Assembly: GCF_036013935.1 (NCBI RefSeq)
Contig: NZ_CP107902.1
Coordinates: forward strand, 7,101,001 to 7,165,000
Reading direction: 5' to 3'
Source: Streptomyces sp. NBC_00461
Lineage (GTDB): Bacteria; Actinomycetota; Actinomycetes; Streptomycetales; Streptomycetaceae
Length of the DNA: 64,000 nucleotides
The first letter of the stretch is position 1, and each line of letters starts with the position of its first letter. Below, piece after piece: positions 1 through 10,436 of this stretch. The notes under the pieces are model-generated. The model was not told the DNA's origin. It worked only from the letters and a program-made list of their open reading frames with translations, and did no database searches. The position numbers and the translations under genes were made by a program.

Positions 1-1870
<1,870 letters not shown>

Positions 1871-2016
1871 TCCCAGCACGCGATCGGGGCCGGTCGGCGG
1901 GGCAGTTCCCTCAGGGAATTTCCGTCGATCGGCCCCGGCCGTTGCGTGTACGGTTCCCCGTATCGGCGTCGAAGCGTGGCGCCCGTACCCCGAACCGGCG
2001 GGACATCCGGATACAC

Positions 2017-2310
2017 ATGTATGTGGGGACTCTGTCCTTCGACCTGCTCCTCGGCGACGTCCACTCGCTCAAGGAGAAACGCTCTCTCGTCCGTCCGATC
2101 GTGGCCGAGCTCCAGCGCAAGTACGCGGTGAGCGCGGCGGAGACGGGCAATCAGAACCTCCACCGCAGGGCCGAGATCGGGCTGGCGGTGGTCTCCGGGG
2201 ACACGGGACACCTCACCGACGTACTGGACCGCTGCGAGCGGCTGGTCGCCGGGCGGCCCGAGGTGGAACTGCTCTCGGTTCGACGCAGGCTCCACAGCGA
2301 CGAAGACTGA
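2017..2310 (+). CDS. DUF503 (YlxP-like) protein
   Basis: A 97-residue protein starting MYVGTLSFDLLLGD, typical of the DUF503/YlxP family, which sits between infB and rbfA in many Gram-positive bacteria. The motif HSLKEKRSLVRP and the end LLSVRRRL are family hallmarks. The function is not firmly established; YlxP-type proteins are suspected ribosome-associated or assembly factors because of their neighbours. I chose the ATG at 2017 because the homologous sequence begins exactly there; the frame stays open upstream to 1942 but that extension is not family-like. rbfA follows 32 bases later. Confidence 0.9.
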   Translation: MYVGTLSFDLLLGDVHSLKEKRSLVRPIVAELQRKYAVSAAETGNQNLHRRAEIGLAVVSGDTGHLTDVLDRCERLVAGRPEVELLSVRRRLHSDED

Positions 2311-2342
2311 AGCAAGAAGTAAGCACTTAAGGAGACGGACCA

Positions 2343-2789
2343 GTGGCCGACAACGCGCGTGCCAAGAGGCTGGCGGACCTCATCCGAGAGGTGGTGGCCC
2401 AGAAGCTGCAGCGCGGGATCAAGGACCCGCGGCTCGGCTCGCACGTCACCATCACGGACACCCGGGTCACCGGTGACCTGAGGGAGGCGACCGTCTTCTA
2501 CACGGTGTACGGGGACGACGAGGAGCGGGCGGCCGCGGCCGCCGGCCTGGAGAGCGCCAAGGGCGTACTCCGCTCCGCGGTCGGTGCGGCGGCGGGCGTG
2601 AAGTTCACGCCGACGCTGGCCTTCGTTGCGGACGCCCTGCCGGACACCGCGAAGACCATCGAGGACCTCCTCGACAAGGCGCGCCAGTCCGACCAGCAGG
2701 TGCGCGAGGTCTCGGCGGGCGCCACGTACGCCGGTGAGGCCGACCCGTACAAGAAGCCGGGTGAAGACGAGGACGACACCGCCGAATGA
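2343..2789 (+). CDS. rbfA: 30S ribosome-binding factor A
   Basis: RbfA is a small KH-fold protein that binds the 30S subunit near the 5' helix of 16S rRNA and is needed for late 30S maturation and cold adaptation. The 148-residue product begins ADNARAKRLADLIREVVA and contains the conserved GIKDPRL and VTGDLREATVFYTVYG segments. The GTG start is fixed by the ribosome binding site AAGGAG at 2329-2334. The acidic tail (GEDEDDTAE) is common in actinobacteria. The stop overlaps the start of truB by 4 bp, so the two are probably translationally coupled. Confidence 0.97.
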   Translation: MADNARAKRLADLIREVVAQKLQRGIKDPRLGSHVTITDTRVTGDLREATVFYTVYGDDEERAAAAAGLESAKGVLRSAVGAAAGVKFTPTLAFVADALPDTAKTIEDLLDKARQSDQQVREVSAGATYAGEADPYKKPGEDEDDTAE

Positions 2790-3691
2790 CCCAGAAGAAC
2801 CGGACGCCCGACGGGCTTGTCATCGTCGACAAGCCGTCGGGCTTCACTTCGCACGACGTGGTCGCCAAGATGCGCGGGATCGCGCGCACCCGCCGCGTCG
2901 GGCACGCCGGCACCCTCGACCCCATGGCGACGGGCGTGCTCGTCCTCGGCGTCGAGAAGGCAACCAAGCTGCTCGGTCACCTCGCGCTGACCGAGAAGGA
3001 GTACCTGGGCACGATCCGCCTCGGGCAGACGACGGTCACGGACGACGCCGAGGGCGAGATCACGAGGTCGCTGGACGCCTCGAAGGTCACCCGGGAGGCC
3101 ATCGACGCCGGGATCGCCGAGCTGACCGGCCGCATCATGCAGGTGCCGTCGAAGGTGAGCGCCATCAAGATCGACGGTGTGCGCTCGTACAAGCGGGCAC
3201 GGGAGGGCGAGGAGTTCGAGATCCCCGCCCGGCCGGTCACCGTCTCGTCCTTCGCGGTGTACGACGTGCGCGACGCCGTCGCCGAGGACGGCACCCCGGT
3301 GCTGGACCTGGTGGTGTCCGTCGTCTGCTCCTCCGGCACCTACATCCGGGCCCTGGCCCGCGACCTGGGCGCCGGCCTGGGCGTGGGCGGACACCTCACC
3401 GCCCTGCGCCGCACCCGCGTCGGCCCGTACAAGCTGGACTCGGCCCGGACGCTGGACCAGCTGCAGGAGGAGCTGACCGTGCTGCCGATCGCCGAGGCGG
3501 CCGCGGCCGCGTTCCCGCGCTGGGACGTGGACGAGAAGCGGGCCCGGCTGCTCACCAACGGCGTACGTGTGGAGATGCCCGAGGAGTACGCGTCGCGCGG
3601 CCCCGTCGCCGTCTTCGACCCCGATGGGCGCTTCCTGGTGCTCGTCGAGGAGCAGAAGGGCAAGGCGAAGAGCCTGGCCGTCTTCGGCTGA
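2786..3691 (+). CDS. truB: tRNA pseudouridine-55 synthase
   Basis: TruB converts U55 of the T-loop of almost all tRNAs to pseudouridine. The 301-residue product has the KPSGFTSHDVV entry motif and the catalytic-aspartate segment HAGTLDPMATGVL, followed by the VSAIKIDGVRSYKRAREG motif and CSSGTYIRALARDLG. The C-terminal extension after about residue 235 is the actinobacterial TruB C-terminal domain. ATG overlaps the rbfA stop (ATGA). A 286-base gap without genes follows, containing a possible -10 hexamer TAGGGT near 3820 that could serve the next gene. Confidence 0.97.
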   Translation: MTQKNRTPDGLVIVDKPSGFTSHDVVAKMRGIARTRRVGHAGTLDPMATGVLVLGVEKATKLLGHLALTEKEYLGTIRLGQTTVTDDAEGEITRSLDASKVTREAIDAGIAELTGRIMQVPSKVSAIKIDGVRSYKRAREGEEFEIPARPVTVSSFAVYDVRDAVAEDGTPVLDLVVSVVCSSGTYIRALARDLGAGLGVGGHLTALRRTRVGPYKLDSARTLDQLQEELTVLPIAEAAAAAFPRWDVDEKRARLLTNGVRVEMPEEYASRGPVAVFDPDGRFLVLVEEQKGKAKSLAVFG

Positions 3692-3977
3692 GGCTCGGAG
3701 ACGACGGACGAGGAACCACGGACGGTGGACGAGGACACCGAGGCTGCCCGCCCGTGGAGCGGCGATCACGGGGTTGCGCCGCCGCTCCACGGTCCCCCTC
3801 GGTTCCCCCACCCCTAGGGTGTATCCACCGACCCCCGTCTGTTCACCCGTGCGGGCAGGCGCTCGGAGTGAACCGAGGGAGCGGAAGGGGGCGCGTTCGC
3901 CACGCGATCTGTCCCGCTGATCACCGCGCGCCTAACGTCGAAGTGAGGGCACTGGTGTACGGCGGGGAGGTTCGGCC

Positions 3978-6900
3978 ATGGCGGGACGGGGCCCGCGGAC
4001 CGGGGGCGGACACCGGCAGGGGGATGGTGCGCGGACCGGACATTCCGGTGACGCGGGCCGGCCGCCCGTCCGTGATGACGCCCTGGTCCGCATTCACGAC
4101 CTTGCCGGCCGCCCCCGCGGCACCGGCTTCGTGGCCGACCACCACGGCACCGTCATCACCAGCCACGAGGCTGTCGACGGTCTGCCCAGGCTGGTACTGC
4201 ACGCCGCAGGTGACCGCACCTGCCTCGTGACGGCGGATGCGGTGACCGCGCTGCCGGACCTGGACCTGGCCCTGGTCCGCACCGAGGGCCTCGGCGTGGA
4301 CCCACTGCCGGTCACGGTGCGGGACCGGGTCGAGACGGGCACCTATGTGCGGATCGCCGCCGGATGCTGGCGTGAGGCACGGGTGCTCGGTGCCGCCTCC
4401 GTGACGTACGCGGCAACGGAACGCTTCCATCTCCTGGACGGCGCACTGGAGTTGGCGATCGGCACGGCCGGCCGGGACGCGCTGCGGCTGGGCGGCGGGG
4501 CGGCCGGGGGACCGGTGCTGGACGCCGGGACCGGCGCTGTCGTCGGCGTCCTCGGTACCGCGCTCCACTCCGGCCGGCGCGACGCCGGATTCGCCGTCCC
4601 GCTCCTCCCCGCCCCAAGCGGCCCGCTCGCCGACCTGCTCGCCCGGAACGCGGCGACGGTGCCCGCGTACGGACCCGACCTCAACCTGGCCGGCGTACTG
4701 GAGCTGACGGCCACGTCCGTGGGGCAGGACGGCCCGCCGGGGACACTGGCGGGTTACGTCGGCCGCGCGGACGCCTCGGTCGAGCCGGTCGAACGGGCCG
4801 CGACAGTGCGGGAGTTCACCACCTTCGCGCGGAGCCGGGCCACCGTCCTCGGCCTCGTCGGAGCACCGGGCAGCGGCCGTACGACAGAACTGGCGTCCCT
4901 CGCCGCCCGCCGCAACCGGGAGTCCGAACCCGCCCCCACGCTGTGGTTGCGCGGCGCCGACCTGGAGGACGACGACACCTCGGTCGCGGACGCGGCCCGT
5001 CGGGCACTGACCCGCGCCGCCCGCATCGTCACCGCGTCCGGGACGACGACTGTCGCGGACCTCGACGACATCACGCCGGAGCGCCTGGCCCAGGTGGCGT
5101 TCGCGGCGGACCGTCCCCTGCTGCTCCTCCTGGACGGCCCCGAGGAGATGCCGGCGGTCCTCGCGCACCGCCTGCGGAAGTGGACGCAGGGGACGGCGAG
5201 TTGGCTGCGGGAGTCGGGGGCGCGGTTGGTGGTGGCGTGCCGGGAGGAGTACTGGGAGGGGGCGGGAGCGGAGTTTCCCGCGGAGTTGCTGTTCGGCGGG
5301 TCGGCGGTTTCGGCACGTCCGGCGTTTGAGGACGAGGCCGTTCAGCCCGAGGCGGGGGTCCGGGGGCGCGGCCGCGGCCTGGGGGAGGGGACAGCCAGGG
5401 GCGGCGGGGGCGGTTGCAGCGATCAGCGGCTCCGCCCCAGGCCCTGCGTACGCCTCGGCGACCTGCAGGACGACGAGGCCCGAAAAGCCCGCGCCCGTTA
5501 TCGCATCCCAGAAGGCACCCTCACCGACCCCGACACCCGCCACCCCCTCACCCTCCACCTCCTCTCCGAGGTCCTCGCCGCCCTCCAGGACGCCCCGCAC
5601 GCACGCGTGGACCGCGACGACGTCTTCTCGGCCTACCTGGACCTGATGTGCCTGCGCGTCGCCGTCAGGCTGGCCGCCGAGAACGGCCTGCGCGGCACGG
5701 CCGTACGCCGCCTCGCCGCGAAGGTCTCCGGCCAGATCCACGAGGCCGCCCGCCGCAGCCTCGGCCCCGGGCAGGGCGAGCTGGACCGGGAGACGTTCGA
5801 GGCGGTGTTCCCGTGGGGCCAGGCTCCCGCGCGGCTCGGAGGCGGCAGCGGCTGGGCGTCCGCCGTCCTCACGGAAGGCCTCCTCATCCCCGCCGGCACC
5901 GGCTACCGCTTCGCCCACGAGGAACTCGCCGACTGGATCCAGGGCATGCACCTCGACCTCGACGAGGCCCTGCGCGCCCTGGTCCACCGCCACGGCACTC
6001 CGGACGCCGCCCGCCCGCTCTCCGTCCCGCACCATCGCATCGGCCCGGTCGTCCAGGCCCTGCTGCTGGTCGCCCGGCAGCACGGCACCCCCCAACTCGC
6101 CGCCCGGCTGGAGGAGTTGGCACACGCTCTGGAGAGGGACCCGCACTCCTGGTGGGCCGCCCGCCTGCTCACCGAAACCCTGCTGCGCGTACCGGACGCC
6201 AGGCCGTACCTGACGGTCCTGCGGCAGCTCGCCGCCCGGCTCGCGGCGGTACGTGGGCTGGACCGCTCGGACGCGCGGGGGGAGGAGCGGCCGGACCTGT
6301 GGGGGCAGGGCCGCTCGGACGCGCGGGGGCAGGACCGCCCGGAGCCGTGGGGACAAAGCTGCCTGCATCCGCAGGAGCAGGAGCGGCCAGACCCGCAGGA
6401 ACAGGACCGCCCGGACCCGTGGGGACAGGTAGGGTCGGATCCGTGGGGGCAGGAAGGGCCGGATCCGTGGGGGCAGGACCGCCCGGAAGCCCGGCGGCAG
6501 AGGCGCCCGGAGCTGTGGGGGCAAGGCTGCCCGGATCCGCGGGGGCAGGAGCGCCCGGATCTGCGGGAACAGGACTGCCTGGATCGGCGGGGGCAGGAGC
6601 GCCCGGATCTGCGGGAACAGGACTGCCTGGATCGGCGGGGGCAGGAGCGCCCGGATCTGCGGGAACAGGACTGCCTGGATCCGCGGGGGCAGGAGCGCCC
6701 GGATCTGCGGGAACAGGACTGCCTGGATCCGCGGGGGCAGGATCGCCAGGATCTGCGGGAACAGGACTGCCTGGATCCGCGGGGGCAGGATCGCCCGGAT
6801 CTGCGGGAACAGGACTGCCTGGATCCGCGGGGGCAGGATCGCCCGGATCTGCGGGAACAGGACTGCCTGGATCCGCGGCGGCAGGAGCGCCCGGATCTGC

Positions 6901-8279
6901 GGGAACAGGACTGCCTGGACCCGTGGGGACAGGATCGCCCGGACTCCCGGGAGTCAGCCGCCGCCGCCCCCGCTGTCGCGGATGCCTTCGCGCCCAGCTT
7001 CTGGACCGCCCTGGCGATCCCGCGGACCAAGTGCTTCGAGCTGCTCCGCGTCCTCCTCCTCGCCGACGGTCCGCAGGACACCGCCCCCCGGTTCCTGGAC
7101 GCCGCGAGCGGCCTTCTCGCCGCCGACGCCGCCGCCGTACAGCCCCTTCTCACACGCTGGTTCGACGACGACCGCCCGCTGCCCGCGACCCCGCACGCGA
7201 CCGTCGCGAAGGCGGCGCAGGCGCTGTTGCACACCCATCGGCACCTTGCCCTGGACGACCTGACCGAGGTGCTCGTCGAGTGTGCGCACCTCAGGGCGGA
7301 CGAGTTGCTCGCCGTGCTGGCCGAGGACGAGCCGTCGGCGCTCTGCCGGGCTGTCGACCGGTGGGCGCACGACGAGCGGCCCGCGCGGCGGGTGGCGGCG
7401 GTGGCGTACGGCCTGCGTGCCATGCCCCACGTCCGCACCGAGGCCGACCGTGACCTGCTGCGCTACGCGGCCCTCGCCCTGCTCGCCCGCCCCGCCGACA
7501 GCTCCCTGCACGGCGGCGCGCTCGCCCTCCTCGTGCGGGACCCACGCACGCGTGCCCGTCATCTCCCGCAGGCGCTGCGGCACTTCGCGGCCGCCGACCC
7601 GCACTTCCCGCCAGGCGCACTGGTCCCCGCCCTCGCCACGCACCCGGAGCCGGTCCTGGACGCCTTCCGCGACCGGCTGCGCAGGCCGGACGCCGGTCAG
7701 GCGCTGCGCACGCTCGCCGACGTCACCACGCCCTCGCTCGCCCGAAGGGTCGCCGCCCTCGTGCACGAGGCCGTGGAGCGGCGCCCGGAGACCGCCGTCG
7801 ACGTGGCCGTGTACGTCGACCGGCGCCTCGACCAGGGGCCGTCTGCCAGGACCGTGCTCTTCCCCCTGGTCACCGGCCTTCTGGACGGCGGTCCGGAAGA
7901 GGTCCGGGCCGCGCTCGCGACCGTACTCGCCGCTCCCGGCACCCCCGCCTCCCGCCTGCAGCGCCGCGAACTCCTCGACTTCCTGCTGGCCCACGAACAG
8001 GCCCCGGCCGTCCTGGACGCCCTGCTGCACGCGGCGGGCCGGTGCGGCGGCGACGACGTACGCGACCTCGTGCACCGCACCGGCCTGCTCCTCGTCCGCA
8101 CCCCGGACGGTGCGGCCCGGTTCGACCGCGCGCTGGTCGACCTGGGCCGGCAGGTCCCCGGCTTCGCCGCCCGCATGGCCGGCTGGCTGACCGACACCCC
8201 GCAGGCCTGGGTAGCGGTGGTGGGACCCAGCACCCGCCGAATGATCGAGAACCTGTCCGGCGTACGAGTGCCCGTCTGA
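3978..8279 (+). CDS. Giant protein: serine-less trypsin-like domain, P-loop domain, octapeptide repeats, helical-repeat tail
   Basis: A 1433-residue protein of no exactly recognised family. ATG 3978 follows GGGGAGG by about 8 bases. Residues about 35-215 look like a trypsin-like peptidase: GTGFVAD, the histidine motif TSHEAV (H63) and DLDLALV (D96). The nucleophile motif reads GGAAGGPV, with Ala176 where GxSGGP needs serine. Residues about 275-430 form a P-loop unit: GAPGSGRTT (Arg301 in the usual Lys position), a Walker B-like LLLLLDGPEE and VACREEYWE. Residues about 445-485 are encoded by an intergenic-type repeat. Residues about 490-760 look alpha-helical. Residues 766-989 are 28 octapeptides. 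The remainder is Ala/Leu/Arg-rich, HEAT-like helical sequence. The order peptidase-NTPase-helical repeats recalls NTPase-linked regulatory or conflict proteins, but the altered active sites argue against simple proteolysis. No signal peptide or membrane segment is evident. Confidence 0.8.
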   Translation: MAGRGPRTGGGHRQGDGARTGHSGDAGRPPVRDDALVRIHDLAGRPRGTGFVADHHGTVITSHEAVDGLPRLVLHAAGDRTCLVTADAVTALPDLDLALVRTEGLGVDPLPVTVRDRVETGTYVRIAAGCWREARVLGAASVTYAATERFHLLDGALELAIGTAGRDALRLGGGAAGGPVLDAGTGAVVGVLGTALHSGRRDAGFAVPLLPAPSGPLADLLARNAATVPAYGPDLNLAGVLELTATSVGQDGPPGTLAGYVGRADASVEPVERAATVREFTTFARSRATVLGLVGAPGSGRTTELASLAARRNRESEPAPTLWLRGADLEDDDTSVADAARRALTRAARIVTASGTTTVADLDDITPERLAQVAFAADRPLLLLLDGPEEMPAVLAHRLRKWTQGTASWLRESGARLVVACREEYWEGAGAEFPAELLFGGSAVSARPAFEDEAVQPEAGVRGRGRGLGEGTARGGGGGCSDQRLRPRPCVRLGDLQDDEARKARARYRIPEGTLTDPDTRHPLTLHLLSEVLAALQDAPHARVDRDDVFSAYLDLMCLRVAVRLAAENGLRGTAVRRLAAKVSGQIHEAARRSLGPGQGELDRETFEAVFPWGQAPARLGGGSGWASAVLTEGLLIPAGTGYRFAHEELADWIQGMHLDLDEALRALVHRHGTPDAARPLSVPHHRIGPVVQALLLVARQHGTPQLAARLEELAHALERDPHSWWAARLLTETLLRVPDARPYLTVLRQLAARLAAVRGLDRSDARGEERPDLWGQGRSDARGQDRPEPWGQSCLHPQEQERPDPQEQDRPDPWGQVGSDPWGQEGPDPWGQDRPEARRQRRPELWGQGCPDPRGQERPDLREQDCLDRRGQERPDLREQDCLDRRGQERPDLREQDCLDPRGQERPDLREQDCLDPRGQDRQDLREQDCLDPRGQDRPDLREQDCLDPRGQDRPDLREQDCLDPRRQERPDLREQDCLDPWGQDRPDSRESAAAAPAVADAFAPSFWTALAIPRTKCFELLRVLLLADGPQDTAPRFLDAASGLLAADAAAVQPLLTRWFDDDRPLPATPHATVAKAAQALLHTHRHLALDDLTEVLVECAHLRADELLAVLAEDEPSALCRAVDRWAHDERPARRVAAVAYGLRAMPHVRTEADRDLLRYAALALLARPADSSLHGGALALLVRDPRTRARHLPQALRHFAAADPHFPPGALVPALATHPEPVLDAFRDRLRRPDAGQALRTLADVTTPSLARRVAALVHEAVERRPETAVDVAVYVDRRLDQGPSARTVLFPLVTGLLDGGPEEVRAALATVLAAPGTPASRLQRRELLDFLLAHEQAPAVLDALLHAAGRCGGDDVRDLVHRTGLLLVRTPDGAARFDRALVDLGRQVPGFAARMAGWLTDTPQAWVAVVGPSTRRMIENLSGVRVPV
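5305..5420 (+). repeat. Streptomyces intergenic-type repeat lying inside the reading frame
   Basis: The segment reads GTCCGGCGTTTGAGGACGAG (about 5319-5338), then a GAGGCGGGGGTCCGGGGGCG stretch, and ends in AGGGGCGGCGGGGGCG. This succession matches, from memory, an element scattered between genes in many Streptomyces genomes. Here it sits in frame inside the 3978-8279 gene, between the P-loop region and the following helical region, and encodes a low-complexity Gly/Arg run. The borders are approximate. Confidence 0.6.
6273..6944 (+). repeat. 28 tandem 24-bp units encoding an octapeptide
   Basis: Exactly 672 bp made of 28 in-frame 24-bp units. Units 1-11 are diverged (for example ARGEERPD, PWGQDRPE, PQEQERPD). 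From unit 12 on, a type A unit (PRGQ[DE]RPD and variants) alternates with a type B unit LREQDCLD, giving a 48-bp higher-order repeat. The B peptide occurs eight times unchanged, indicating recent expansion or homogenisation. The repeats contain no spacers, so this is a coding minisatellite and not a CRISPR array. Length is likely to vary between strains. Confidence 0.97.
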
Positions 8280-8405
8280 GCTGTGCTCCCGCGTGCGTCG
8301 GGTCACAGCCCCCATGCCGATGAGGGCGGTCCGCGTCCGGCATGGCACCCTTAGTCCTGCGTAAGAGGTCGGTAGACACGGACACGGGTTCGAGGAGCGG
8401 TCACA

Positions 8406-9353
8406 GTGCAGCGCTGGCGTGGCTTGGAGGACATCCCCGAGGACTGGGGGCGCAGCGTCGTCACCATCGGGTCCTACGACGGCGTCCACCGCGGGCACCA
8501 GCTGATCATCCGGCATGCCGTGGACCGCGCCCGCGAGCTGGGCGTTCCCTCCGTGGTCGTCACCTTCGACCCGCACCCCAGCGAGGTCGTGCGCCCCGGC
8601 AGCCACCCGCCGCTGCTCGCCCCGCACCATCGCCGCGCCGAGCTGATGGCCGACCTGGGCGTGGACGCGCTGCTGATCCTCCCCTTCACCACCGAGTTCT
8701 CGAAGCTCTCGCCGGCCGACTTCGTCGTCAAGGTCCTGGTCGACAAGCTGCACGCCAAGGCGGTCGTCGAGGGCCCGAACTTCCGCTTCGGCCACAAGGC
8801 CGCGGGGAACGTCGAGTTCCTCGTCGACCAGGGCAAGGTCTACGACTTCGAGGTCGAGGTCGTAGACCTGTACGTGACGGGTGCGGCGGGCGGCGGCGAG
8901 CCCTTCTCCTCGACCTTGACGCGGCGCCTGGTCGCCGAGGGCGACGTCGAGGGCGCCGGCGAGATCCTGGGCCGCCCGCACCGGGTGGAGGGCGTGGTGG
9001 TGCGAGGAGCTCAGCGCGGCCGTGAACTGGGCTTCCCCACGGCCAACGTCGAGACCCTCCCGCACACCGCGATCCCGGCCGACGGCGTGTACGCCGGCTG
9101 GCTGCACGCCCAGGGCGAGGTGATGCCGGCGGCGATCTCCGTCGGCACGAACCCGCAGTTCGACGGCACCGAGCGCACCGTGGAGGCGTACGCCATCGAC
9201 CGTGTGGGCCTGGACCTGTACGGCCTGCACGTGGCCGTCGACTTCCTGGCCTTCGTGCGCGGCCAGGCGAAGTTCGAGTCCCTGGAGGCCCTGCTGGAGC
9301 AGATGGCCGAGGACGTGAAGCGCTGCCGGGAGCTGGTGGCGGCCGCCGAATAG
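8406..9353 (+). CDS. ribF: Bifunctional riboflavin kinase / FAD synthetase
   Basis: RibF phosphorylates riboflavin to FMN and adenylates FMN to FAD. The 315-residue product has the N-terminal nucleotidyl-transferase motif GSYDGVHRGHQ, then VVTFDPHPSEVVRP. The C-terminal flavokinase domain contains RGRELGFPTANV and DGVYAGW, with ISVGTNPQF and the terminal DFLAFVRGQAKFESLEAL. Start is GTG at 8406, preceded by GAGGAGCGG. No FMN riboswitch is recognisable in the 126-base gap upstream, as expected for a ribF that is not part of a riboflavin operon. It is probably transcribed alone; a possible TTAGTCCT -10 region lies near 8350. Confidence 0.97.
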   Translation: MQRWRGLEDIPEDWGRSVVTIGSYDGVHRGHQLIIRHAVDRARELGVPSVVVTFDPHPSEVVRPGSHPPLLAPHHRRAELMADLGVDALLILPFTTEFSKLSPADFVVKVLVDKLHAKAVVEGPNFRFGHKAAGNVEFLVDQGKVYDFEVEVVDLYVTGAAGGGEPFSSTLTRRLVAEGDVEGAGEILGRPHRVEGVVVRGAQRGRELGFPTANVETLPHTAIPADGVYAGWLHAQGEVMPAAISVGTNPQFDGTERTVEAYAIDRVGLDLYGLHVAVDFLAFVRGQAKFESLEALLEQMAEDVKRCRELVAAAE

Positions 9354-9534
9354 CCGTTCCTACGGCATGGAGCCTGTCGGATGGCCGGTTGATTACGCCG
9401 AGCATGGGCCGCTGACGGCCTCGGAGTTGTCGCACCGGCACACACCACCTGATCATTCCGGGGCCGTCGCAGTGCCTGGAGAGCAGATCGCAACCGTCAC
9501 GCGTCTCGCATGATCCAGGCACCCCGACACGCTT

Positions 9535-10317
9535 TCAGAGGAAGACGCGCGCCACCTCCAGCCACTTCTCGGCGTCCTCGCCGGTCGCCGTCATGTTGGT
9601 CTCGGACCAGGGGCGACGCCGGGTGACACACAGGCAGAAGTCGACAGCGCCGCCCTGTACCCGTTGCGCGGCCGCCTCGGGGCCCCACACCCAGGTCCGT
9701 CCGTCAGGTGCTGTCAGCTCGACGCGGAAGGCGTCCGCCGGCTCAGGCAGTCCGACCGCGGCGAAGGACAGCGCCCGTCCCAGCACCCCCAGCGACGCCA
9801 CGTGCTGCAGTCGATCCGTCGGGCGGTGTGCCACGCCCACAGCATCGAAGACGTCCTGCCCGTGTGCCCAGGTTTCCATCAGACGAAGGGGCGCCATCAG
9901 GGCCGGGGTCACCTTCGACATGTACCAGGGGAATGCGTGGTTCCATGGCGTGTCGCGTAGTGCCGCCGCCAGTTCCGCTCGACCGGCCCGCCACTCGTCC
10001 AGAAGTACCGACCGTGGTTTGGCCGCTCCCGCGGCGGCGGCCTTGTCTGCATACCCGCTGCCTTCGGCTTCCGCCCGCCCGAGCTCGGCGCCGAACGCGT
10101 CCGGAGTGCGTAAGGCGCTGAGTGCGTTCGCGTCCGCCCACGCGAGGTGCGCTATCTGGTGGGCGACCGTCCAGCCCGGTGCCGGTGTCGGTATGGACCA
10201 GTCGTCCACTGCACTGACCAGGACGTCGAGCTCGTCACCCTCTGCCATCAGCGCGGACAGGACACCGGCGTCATCCACATCGGGGACGGCGAGGTTGTAG
10301 TTCAACATGTGCGCCAT
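9535..10317 (-). CDS. DinB/MDMPI-like metal-binding protein (TIGR03084-type)
   Basis: A 260-residue protein of the maleylpyruvate isomerase/DinB-like superfamily, whose members form a four-helix bundle binding one divalent metal, many acting with mycothiol. Seen: GWTVAHQIAHLAWAD (first metal ligands), RLMETWAHGQDVFDAVG (central His motif) and a C-terminal domain with GPEAAAQRVQGGAVDFCLCVTRRR. Start taken as ATG 10317 (MAHMLNYN); a second in-frame ATG at 10308 is possible. The open frame extends to 10809 but that part is unlike coding sequence of the family. The substrate is unknown. It forms a minus-strand series with a DoxX protein and a cupin protein, with gaps of about 120 bases. Confidence 0.85.
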   Translation of the reverse strand: MAHMLNYNLAVPDVDDAGVLSALMAEGDELDVLVSAVDDWSIPTPAPGWTVAHQIAHLAWADANALSALRTPDAFGAELGRAEAEGSGYADKAAAAGAAKPRSVLLDEWRAGRAELAAALRDTPWNHAFPWYMSKVTPALMAPLRLMETWAHGQDVFDAVGVAHRPTDRLQHVASLGVLGRALSFAAVGLPEPADAFRVELTAPDGRTWVWGPEAAAQRVQGGAVDFCLCVTRRRPWSETNMTATGEDAEKWLEVARVFL

Positions 10318-10436
10318 GGTTCCACTCGTTCCTGACCAACGGCGGAGACGAAGTGTGCGGGCAGACTTCGATGTCGCCGGAGTCTGCCCACGGGCCGGCC
10401 CCGCAGTCGTATCCACCAGTCGAGGACTGTGCTCCA

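Noticed and set aside
6273..6944. CRISPR array
   Set aside because: Repeat units are contiguous with no unique spacers, in frame inside a gene, and no cas genes are present.
5414..7453. Collagen-like Gly-Ala-Pro frame across the minisatellite
   Set aside because: A different frame of the 24-bp repeats; the frame from 3978 has the start, ribosome binding site, domain motifs and continuity on both sides.
8280..8405. FMN riboswitch before ribF
   Set aside because: None of the conserved FMN-element boxes is recognisable in the 126 bases.
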